Both the position numbers and the translations under genes were made by a program. Positions 42,481 to 49,280 of a stretch of 49,280 nt of DNA are shown in pieces (within the stretch, counting starts at the first letter, position 1; the number at the start of each line of letters is the position of its first letter). Origin of the DNA: VFZS01 sp964353255 (lineage in GTDB: Bacteria > Acidobacteriota > Terriglobia > Bryobacterales > Bryobacteraceae); NCBI GenBank assembly GCA_964353255.1, contig CAYGVJ010000017.1, positions 1 through 49,280 on the forward strand, read 5' to 3'. The notes below the pieces were generated by a model that made no database searches, was not told the origin of the DNA, and was given only the letters and a program-made list of their open reading frames with translations.

Positions 42481-44625
42481 TCACTGTTCGGCGACAATCA
42501 TCACGTCCCACGGCCGCACCGTGAGCGTTCTTCCTTCCTGGACCGGGCTGTTGGCCAGCAGGTCCGATCCCCGGCCGTGGGGATAGGAGAACGCCTGGCC
42601 CTGTCCGGAGAAGTTGAAGTAGTAGTGCAGCCGGTGGCCGCCGCCGTTCCGGCCACGGCGAACCTTGATCGAATTGGGCAGGTTCTGATCCGGCCCCGTC
42701 AATCCGGCGCGCGCGAGGACATCGCGGATGATCGCAACTTGCAGCTTGTCGGTGACGACCGTACCTTCGTAAGTCAGGGTTCCGCTTCCGTATTTATTCC
42801 GCGTGATGGCGGGAAAGCGCCAGTAGGGGTCGTCAAACGAGGCGACTACCTCGGCCGTTTCCGGGATGAGAAACTCTTCCCATACAGAGCCCTTGTTCTC
42901 GGCCCCCACTCCATAGGGATCGGGCGTCAGCCGCGCCGGTTCGGCGAGGTTGGTGAACTCCTGGTAGCGGAATCCCGCCGCCGCGCGCAGTGGTCCTGGC
43001 GCCATCGCGTCGCGCACCGTCGAATGCTGGTTCGTGAACCCGCTCTTGAAGCCCATCACGACATGGCCCCCGGCTTTCACGAAAGCCGCGATCTGTGCCA
43101 GCACTTCATCGGACGCGCTGTACAACGGCGGCACCAGCAGAACCTTGTAACGCGACAGGCCCGCATCGCCCGCCGGCACGAAATCCGTCTCGACGTTCAG
43201 ATCATAAAGCGCGTTGTACATCTGCTGAAGCAGGGTCATGTAACTCACGCGGTCGCTGAACGGCATGTAGCTGATGGCGTTGGCGGAATCGGTGCTGACC
43301 AGGATGGCGACTTTGTTGTCCTTCTTCAGATTGACGAGCTGAGGGCCTATCTTCTTCAGCTCGCCGGCCACGCGCGTGACTTCGGCATACGCGCGGTTGG
43401 GCTCCAGATCGTGCGAGAGCACGCCCTTCCAGTACGTCTCCTGGCCGTAGTGCAGCGAGGACCAGTGCCAGTATTCGACCATGTTCGCGCCGGCGGCGAT
43501 GTGCGCGTACACGGCCTGGCGAAGCTGCCCCGGGTATTGCGGGTACTGGGTGCGCGAATCCCATCCGATGGTCTGGGCGTTGGTTTCCGTAACCAGGTAA
43601 TTCGACTGCTTGAGGGAACGGCCGAGATCGCCGGTGAGCCAGATGCCGCGGGCGTTCTGCCGTTTTTGCGTCTCGAAATAGGGGTTCTCGGCGACGATGT
43701 CGAGATTCCGGGCAATCGCCCACTGGTCCAGGTTGGCGTGGACCCCGCCGCTGAAATCGTGGGTGATGAACTGGTCCGGCCGCTTGTATTCGTTTACGAT
43801 CTTCGCCTGCCAGGCCAGATACTCGGTCACGATGTCATGCTGAAAGTTTTCCCACTCGAGCTTGTAGCCGGGGTTCAGGATGCCGTTGCGCGGCGGCAGG
43901 TCGTCCCATGTATCGACCAGTTGGCCCCAGTATGCGAGACCCCAGATGCGGTTGATCGCGGCCGGCGTCTTGTATTTTTGGCGCAAGCGCTCGACAAATG
44001 CGGCCGTTGTGTACGGGGTCGGCACGCCGTTGGGGAAGGTCTCGTTATCGATCTGATAACCGATCACCGCGGGATGATCTTTGAGGCGGCCAGCAATTTC
44101 GCGAATCACGCGTTCCGCACGTTGCCGGAAATGGGGATTGAGGAAGTCGTAGTTCTGCCGCGGCCCGTAGTAGCCGGGCGGCAGGGCTGGCGGATAGGTT
44201 GGCGCGTATGGATCGGATAGCGGCGGGGCAGTCCCGTTGTGCGTCACCACGATCTCGGGATGCGCCTTGTGAAGCCAGGTGGGGATGGAATAGGTCGGCG
44301 TGCCGAGGATCACTCTGATCCCCGCCCGGTGCATGCGGTCCAGGACCCGCTCGATCCAGGCAAACTCGAACTGCCCGTCGCGCGGCTCCCAACTGCTCCA
44401 GGTGGATTCTCCCACGCGCACCACCGTGAGACCGGCCTTTTGCATCAGTTCGACGTCTTTTTCCAGCCGGTCGGAGGGCATGTACTCGGGGTAATAGGAG
44501 ACACCGTAGAGGATGGTGTCCATCTTGCCCGGATCGAATGCCGGCGCGCTCTGCTTCGGCGCGCCGGCGGCGACGGCTGTCACCAGCAGGCAGCCGAGCG
44601 CAAAAAGATATCTTTGCCTGTTCAA
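42481..44625 (-). CDS. GH42 beta-galactosidase, secreted
   Basis: 714 residues with a signal peptide (LFALGCLLVTAVAAGA). The TIM barrel starts GVSYYPEYMPSDRLEKDVEL, with VVRVGESTWSSWEP typical of GH42. The acid/base Glu is in IGYQIDNETF and the nucleophile Glu in YLVTETNAQ. A trimerisation-type domain (VLLVPPLYSASDEV, GGHVVMGFKSGF) follows. It releases galactose from galactans or galacto-oligosaccharides, consistent with pectic side-chain use. It is the first of two tightly linked genes with the agarase-like enzyme. Confidence 0.92.
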   Translation of the reverse strand: MNRQRYLFALGCLLVTAVAAGAPKQSAPAFDPGKMDTILYGVSYYPEYMPSDRLEKDVELMQKAGLTVVRVGESTWSSWEPRDGQFEFAWIERVLDRMHRAGIRVILGTPTYSIPTWLHKAHPEIVVTHNGTAPPLSDPYAPTYPPALPPGYYGPRQNYDFLNPHFRQRAERVIREIAGRLKDHPAVIGYQIDNETFPNGVPTPYTTAAFVERLRQKYKTPAAINRIWGLAYWGQLVDTWDDLPPRNGILNPGYKLEWENFQHDIVTEYLAWQAKIVNEYKRPDQFITHDFSGGVHANLDQWAIARNLDIVAENPYFETQKRQNARGIWLTGDLGRSLKQSNYLVTETNAQTIGWDSRTQYPQYPGQLRQAVYAHIAAGANMVEYWHWSSLHYGQETYWKGVLSHDLEPNRAYAEVTRVAGELKKIGPQLVNLKKDNKVAILVSTDSANAISYMPFSDRVSYMTLLQQMYNALYDLNVETDFVPAGDAGLSRYKVLLVPPLYSASDEVLAQIAAFVKAGGHVVMGFKSGFTNQHSTVRDAMAPGPLRAAAGFRYQEFTNLAEPARLTPDPYGVGAENKGSVWEEFLIPETAEVVASFDDPYWRFPAITRNKYGSGTLTYEGTVVTDKLQVAIIRDVLARAGLTGPDQNLPNSIKVRRGRNGGGHRLHYYFNFSGQGQAFSYPHGRGSDLLANSPVQEGRTLTVRPWDVMIVAEQ

Positions 44626-44737
44626 GCGAGTCTCCTTTGCGGCAGGAATGAAACTAGCCCACTTCTCTCACGCGTTGTCTGTTGCGACGTGGGACAGGGC
44701 GGCCGGCGGCTGTGGAATCCGCCGGCCGCGCCGGGTG

Positions 44738-47700
44738 TTACCAGCCCAGGCGAAGCCCGAGCTGAATGTTGCGGGGGCTGCCGGTCATGCCGGTGATGTA
44801 TCCGAAATTGGCTGTATTTGCGAGGCCCGTACTCGGATTGGCGAAATGGTGCCGGTTCAGCACGTTCAACAACTCCGCCCGCAACTGGAGGCTGGCCCTT
44901 TCGAAGAAACGCCAGTACTTCAGCAGGCCGATGTCCTCGTTGGAGAAGCCCGGCCCGCGAAGCGCGTCATAGCGGCGCAGCCCGTTGCCGAGCTTGTGGT
45001 TCGTGGGGTTGGAAAACGCCGCCGGGTTGAAGGCCAGGTTCGCCGGGGAGTTCTGCACCCCCGGATTGAATCCCTTCGGGTTGAACGCGCCGGCCAGGCT
45101 GGCGCTTTGATTCCAGTCCGCGTACACGGCGCCGTCCCAACCGGGGTACCAGACGTTCGGCGAAATGCCCAGCGGATTGCCGGTGTTATACCGGTATATC
45201 CAGGTGAGGTTCCAGCCACCCGCGATCGCGTTAAGCCAGCCGGGCGCCTGGCCGAGGAAGTGGCGGCCACGCCCGACGGGAAGCTGGTATTGCAGATATC
45301 CCTTCGCAATATGGGTCTGGTCGAAGGACAATACCGAATCCGCATCCCGGGAGAGATTCCGCATGTCCTGGATGCCGGCGGTAGCGTCCCAGGTCTCGTC
45401 GAAAGACGTATCCACGTTGCCGCGGGCTTTCGAAAAGATATACGAGAACTGCCCGGCGATGCCGTGGGACATACGCTTGGTCAGTTGCAACTGGAACGAA
45501 TCATACCGCGACGAACCGGTATTGGTGCCGACGGAATAAAGCGGTCCCCAGGTCTGGCCGGCGACGTGGGGGAACGGCTGGATCGCCATGCCCGCGTAAG
45601 CCGAGAAACCGGCATAGGGGAACGGCACGCCCGCCGCGGCGGCGCTGGCCGCATCTGAAACCCACGCGGTCGGGGTCACCTTGGGGTCCTCGTAGGCCGC
45701 CTGGAACGGCTGGTTGCGATACAGTCCTCCCAGGTGGATCCGCTGCCCGAGATTGCCCATGTAGGTGGTTTCGGCCACCAGGTGGGGGAGAATCTCGTAT
45801 TCGAAGCTGATGTTGTACTGGTGTGTGTAGCCCTGGAACAGGCTGTCCGGGTTTACGGTGACGACGCCCCACGGAAGGGCATTGGCGTCCTTGGTGGGTG
45901 GCTTGTACTGATCGGGATAGCCCTTGTCCCAATTGAACCGCGGGATGTTGCCCGAGGCTACCACCGTGTTGGTGCCCTGGTACCCGGGAGCGAATCCGTA
46001 GGGCACGCCGCTCCAATAGTTGATCCCGTTGGGCGTATAGAACACGCCGTATCCGCCGCGGATCACTACTTTGTTTGTGGGCCGGTACGCTGCACCGATG
46101 CGCGGCGCGAACTCCTTCCAATCCCAGTTGCGCTCGAAAGAGTCGCCCGGACCGGAAAGGAATTCGAGAGCGCCCTTGAGGTTGTACTGGGTGTTGGTTA
46201 TGTTCGGGTTGAAGTTAGCCCAGTGGCCGTACTTCTCGCGGAACGGTTGAGACTGCTCCCAGCGGAGTCCGAGGTTTACCGTCAGGCGTTGGGTCAGCTT
46301 GATGTCATCCTGGAAGTAGGCTTCGACATACGCGCGCCGGCCGTACAGATCGAAGGGGACGGCCTTGCTGGCGCTATCCGCCTGCCCCAGCAGGAAGCTG
46401 GCGAAGCCGAAGCCGACCTGGTTGGCCCAGGACGCTCCCGGAACACCGGTGGTCGCGTTGGAGAAGCCGAAGGTCAGCGCGTCCAGACCGGAGTGGCTGT
46501 TGATCTGCTGTTTCCAGAGTTGCGCGCCGAACTTCATCGAGTGACGGCCTCTCAGCCAGATCAGCGAGTCGTTCACGATGTAGGTGTTGCCGACATAGTA
46601 GCCGCTGGCGTTGTAGCCGATGCCGGTGATTCCCACGCCGTTGACCGCGCTGCCGAAGTTGACCACCGGGAACAGCGTGGCCGTGGTGGAGCTTTCCAGG
46701 CCCAGGTACTTATTCCAATCCTTGCCGAGCTGCTTCGAAGTGCTCGGGTTTCGGTAACGATTCAGAGCCAGCGACAGGGTGTTGATCAACCGCGGAGAGA
46801 TGGTCCAGTTGTCGCTCACGCGGACCTGCCGCCCGCTGACCTTCTGGAATCGAGCTTTGGCGAGCGGCCCGCCGGCCTGTTCCGGGTCGAGTGAATCCCA
46901 CACGCCGCCCTGGTCGGCGAGGATACGGGGCCGCTGGCTCCAAGTGAACGAGCCACTTAACTTGTGGCGCTCCGAAAACGCGTGGTCGCCCTTCGCGGTG
47001 AGCTGCGTCTGGTGGAACCAGGGATTGTTCGCGCTGGTGAGGGTGGAGTTGTTCGTGAGGCGTCCGCCGATCATGGGCTGGTAGCTCTTGCGGTAGATGT
47101 CCACGATCTTCTTCGACACGGCGCTGAACTGCGCCTGCGGGATGATGTTTCCCACGAACGGGTCCGAGACCCACTTGCCGCTGACCTGGCGCAGCGTGGT
47201 GGGATCGAAGATCTGGCCCTGAATCACATCCCGGCCGAGGGCATCCTGGCCCAGGATCTTGCCGGTGAGCAGCTTGCTGAAGTCGCCGTTGAGGAATTCC
47301 GGAATCGGGACGGTGGCGCCGTAGCTTTGGCTCAACTGGTAGTTGGACATGGTGTACTTCTCGAACGAGCCGAAAACGAAAGTCCGGTTCCGGCCGTTGT
47401 ACACCTTGGCGATCACGACGGGCCCGCCGGCGCTGACGCCGCCGAGAAACTGCCGGTCCGGCGCGCGCCTGTAACGCGGGTCATTGGGAGACTGGCTCAA
47501 ACGCCAGTTGTTCATCCACGAGTTGGCATTGAGCGCCTCGTTTCTCAAGTAGTAGAAAGCGCTGCCATGCGGCTCGTTGGCGCCGGACTTCAATGCGAAG
47601 TTGAACACGCCACCCGACGAATGGCCATATTCGGCCGACATGCCGCTGGTTTGCACGCTGAATTCCTGCACGGCTTCCATGGGTGGGCTGGTTTCGCCCA

Positions 47701-48304
47701 CGTGGCCTTGAATCTGCGCGGTAGCGGAAACGCCGTCGATCAGCACTTCCTTGCTGAATGCGGCGCCGCCCGCGATATAGGAGGTCCAGTTATTGCCTTC
47801 GACCGCGGGCGTTAAGGCATAGGCGAAGTTTTCCATGGCCCGGCCGCCGCCGAACGACAGCGGCAGGTCCTTGATGGCGGCGCTTTGCACCGTCGTGGCG
47901 ATCTGGGCCGTATCAGTTTTAAGCAGTGAGGCTTCGGCATTCACCGTAATGCTTTCCTGCACCTGCCCAGGCTCGAGCGTCACATCGAGGCGCAGGATCT
48001 GGCCCACGCTCACAGTGATGCCGGAGCGGTGGTAGGCTTTGAATCCCGCGACGCTGACCTTGAGTTCGTACCTTCCAAAAGGCACGTTCGAGAGCGTATA
48101 CAGCCCCACCGCGTTGCTGGTGGTGCGGCTGACGACGGCGGTATCTACGTTCGTGAGTAAGACCTCGACATTGGGGATGACAGCGTCACTCGAATCGAGC
48201 ACAGCGCCGCTGATAGTGGCACGGTCGGATTGGGCTGCTGCGGGGATGCTGCACAGCAGCAACGTGAAGACTACGCAGAGGCATACTTCAGTTCTTCTGT
48301 TCAT
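44738..48304 (-). CDS. TonB-dependent Oar-like outer-membrane receptor
   Basis: 1,188 residues from the ATG at 48304 (GAGGTGA upstream); the open frame above it is not coding. The signal peptide is VVFTLLLCSIPAAAQ. A carboxypeptidase-regulatory-like domain (ATISGAVLDSSDAVIPNVEV, then YTLSNVPFGRYELKV) precedes the plug (VLIDGVSATAQIQG) and a large beta-barrel rich in aromatic strands. A closing strand, NIQLGLRLGW, ends the barrel. This acidobacterial receptor type imports complex carbohydrate fragments with TonB energy. It heads a same-strand block of glycosidases. No sensor, SusD or inner-membrane transporter is nearby. Confidence 0.93.
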   Translation of the reverse strand: MNRRTEVCLCVVFTLLLCSIPAAAQSDRATISGAVLDSSDAVIPNVEVLLTNVDTAVVSRTTSNAVGLYTLSNVPFGRYELKVSVAGFKAYHRSGITVSVGQILRLDVTLEPGQVQESITVNAEASLLKTDTAQIATTVQSAAIKDLPLSFGGGRAMENFAYALTPAVEGNNWTSYIAGGAAFSKEVLIDGVSATAQIQGHVGETSPPMEAVQEFSVQTSGMSAEYGHSSGGVFNFALKSGANEPHGSAFYYLRNEALNANSWMNNWRLSQSPNDPRYRRAPDRQFLGGVSAGGPVVIAKVYNGRNRTFVFGSFEKYTMSNYQLSQSYGATVPIPEFLNGDFSKLLTGKILGQDALGRDVIQGQIFDPTTLRQVSGKWVSDPFVGNIIPQAQFSAVSKKIVDIYRKSYQPMIGGRLTNNSTLTSANNPWFHQTQLTAKGDHAFSERHKLSGSFTWSQRPRILADQGGVWDSLDPEQAGGPLAKARFQKVSGRQVRVSDNWTISPRLINTLSLALNRYRNPSTSKQLGKDWNKYLGLESSTTATLFPVVNFGSAVNGVGITGIGYNASGYYVGNTYIVNDSLIWLRGRHSMKFGAQLWKQQINSHSGLDALTFGFSNATTGVPGASWANQVGFGFASFLLGQADSASKAVPFDLYGRRAYVEAYFQDDIKLTQRLTVNLGLRWEQSQPFREKYGHWANFNPNITNTQYNLKGALEFLSGPGDSFERNWDWKEFAPRIGAAYRPTNKVVIRGGYGVFYTPNGINYWSGVPYGFAPGYQGTNTVVASGNIPRFNWDKGYPDQYKPPTKDANALPWGVVTVNPDSLFQGYTHQYNISFEYEILPHLVAETTYMGNLGQRIHLGGLYRNQPFQAAYEDPKVTPTAWVSDAASAAAAGVPFPYAGFSAYAGMAIQPFPHVAGQTWGPLYSVGTNTGSSRYDSFQLQLTKRMSHGIAGQFSYIFSKARGNVDTSFDETWDATAGIQDMRNLSRDADSVLSFDQTHIAKGYLQYQLPVGRGRHFLGQAPGWLNAIAGGWNLTWIYRYNTGNPLGISPNVWYPGWDGAVYADWNQSASLAGAFNPKGFNPGVQNSPANLAFNPAAFSNPTNHKLGNGLRRYDALRGPGFSNEDIGLLKYWRFFERASLQLRAELLNVLNRHHFANPSTGLANTANFGYITGMTGSPRNIQLGLRLGW

Positions 48305-48520
48305 ATTCACCTCTAACCCGGGACTTGGGCCTTGGCTCCCCGTCGCCAACGAGTATACACGGGTGGCCTTCTTTTTGCCGGTCACCCCGTACCGTCCAAA
48401 TATCCCATCTCATTCAAACCGGAATTTCCATTGTGGCTCCCGGCTGCTTGATCATCGTATCCGGGATTTCCATTCATAACGGCGTCGGCGTTGTCAAGCG
48501 ACACCGACACTCTTCTTCCT
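48305..48520. other. Upstream region of the TonB receptor
   Basis: No gene seen. It must contain the receptor promoter, but I could not identify convincing boxes. Confidence 0.4.
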
Positions 48521-48600
48521 GAGCCGGGAGCAGCGTCAAGGGCGGTCCGACCGTTTTTGTCGGACCGTTCAGCGCAGACCCTTGACGCTGCGGACGGCTC
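48521..48600. repeat. Two-tier palindrome
   Basis: Arms of 22 bases (48521-48542 and 48579-48600) pair with about four mismatches, including the exact core GCAGCGTCAAGGG / CCCTTGACGCTGC. Within them is a perfect 9-bp hairpin CGGTCCGAC / GTCGGACCG around a T-rich loop. It could be a mobile-element end or a strong terminator. Confidence 0.7.
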
Positions 48601-48614
48601 CCCATACTTGGACT

Positions 48615-48648
48615 GGGACGAAGCCGGCGCAAAGCGCGGCTTCGTCCC
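48615..48648. repeat. Second strong hairpin
   Basis: GGGACGAAGCCGGCGC and GCGCGGCTTCGTCCC pair around AAA, with one unpaired base. It lies just beyond the two-tier palindrome and before the IS1380-like sequence. Confidence 0.7.
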
Positions 48649-48695
48649 TATCAGGATTCTTTGGCAGCCTCTGACCAAGACCCGTGCCCTCGAAT

Positions 48696-48980
48696 CCTAG
48701 GGTGAAATCAGCTTCCACCAGCCATCTATTGGATCTTCAACTTCAGTCGGAATTTTCAGTTTGGCTTCCCGGCTCCCTCCCAGTGTACTCCCAATCGCCT
48801 CCGTTGGGGCCATTTTTTCTGTCCATGCCTAACGACTCCGGTAACCCTCCAAGCGTGCAAGTCTGGGCTCTTCCGGCTACGGGAAGACCTGGAACTGCCC
48901 TGTTTCCAAGCGATTGCACCGACACCTCTCCGTCCCCTACCTCCTTGCTCTCCCGTCTGCTTCTCCTCAGCCGCCGTCTC
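48696..48980. other. Probable noncoding end of the IS1380-type element
   Basis: CCTAGGGTGAAATCAGC at 48696 resembles the CCT-starting terminal repeats of IS1380-family elements, so the insertion may begin there. Without the other end this is a guess. Confidence 0.35.
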
Positions 48981-49280
48981 CTATCCGGCCGGCACCGGCA
49001 GCGCCCAGATCCGCCGCACCATCGCTCCGAAAAGCCGCCGCGTCAAGTGACCCTCCGCCAGCAAGAGCCAGTAATACCGGGCGTGCTTGACCAGCCGCCC
49101 GCCCGTCTTCACCAGTCGTTGTTGCAAGCTGGTCAACGACCAGTTGCCGACACGCAGCGGCAGCACCAGCCGCCGCCACAGATTCCCCAGATTGTAGGCA
49201 ATCACACTCAGCCAGAGCCGCACCTCGTTGGACCGGAAACGGTGGCAGCTCAGCCGCGTCATCTTCACCGCCTGCTTGCC
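48981..49280 (-). mobile_element. IS1380-family transposase, C-terminal part
   Basis: The frame enters from beyond the right edge and ends at TAG 48981-48983. About 99 residues are visible: HRFRSNEVRLWLSVIAYNLG, NLWRRLVLP, WSLTSLQQRLVKTGGRLVKH, ARYYWLLLAEGHLTRRLFG, the well-conserved tail of IS1380 transposases. The catalytic DDE residues lie outside the window. The visible part has no defect. Confidence 0.9.

Overview
The window is GC-rich, gene-dense chromosomal DNA that looks like an acidobacterium of the Solibacter/Bryobacterales type. The evidence is a secreted protein of eight BACON-like repeats ending in the domain first defined as a Solibacter C-terminal domain, an Oar-like TonB receptor with a carboxypeptidase-regulatory plug domain, Tat-type leaders on enzymes, and many secreted glycoside hydrolases. 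The assignment is inference from protein families; no rRNA is present.

Layout, left to right. A partial SelA-like PLP enzyme (1-1048, minus). An MNT/HEPN pair (1354-2155). A MoxR / DUF58 / giant vWA operon (8397-2207, minus). A CYTH phosphatase-like gene (8988-8413). A deletion scar joining an ABC ATPase stub to a DUF4340 stub, followed by a tRNA-Arg-like gene (9059-9467). A toxin-antitoxin-chaperone operon (MqsR-like, MqsA-like, SecB-like; 9668-11167), then a second MNT gene with a broken HepT (11307-11761). A Gfo/Idh/MocA oxidoreductase, the BACON-repeat protein, tRNA-Pro(TGG) and an OmpA-type lipoprotein-like gene (11972-19092). A xylan block of GH115 and a truncated GH8, next to leuA and a three-gene glycosyltransferase / FAD flavoenzyme / DUF3405-like operon (27574-19181, minus). 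An M20 peptidase divergent from a 1,073-residue SIR2-STAND-TPR protein of the anti-phage type, followed by a third MNT gene with a broken HEPN (27764-33108). A long minus-strand carbohydrate block: GH106-like rhamnosidase, arabinose/fucose isomerase-like protein, metallo-beta-lactamase-fold protein, GH28, agarase-like GH-A enzyme, GH42 and a TonB receptor (48304-33169), which together suggest pectin or galactan use. The right edge is the C-terminal part of an IS1380-family transposase.

The most unusual structure is a pattern that repeats three times. Each small toxin-antitoxin cassette (1354-2155, 9668-11761, 32599-33108) sits directly behind the 3' end of a protein-coding gene, and a second, separately diverged copy of that gene's 3' end lies on the cassette's other side in direct orientation. 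In the two cases where I could compare codons, every mismatch in the compared blocks is synonymous. The extra copies therefore seem to come from functional homologues rather than from simple local duplication. Two 3' halves of tRNA-Pro, starting at the anticodon loop, also bracket the 5.4-kb segment holding the SIR2-STAND gene and the third cassette. Together these look like attachment scars of small mobile defence or TA cassettes, or traces of recombination with incoming DNA that carried its own gene ends. No integrase is visible in the window.
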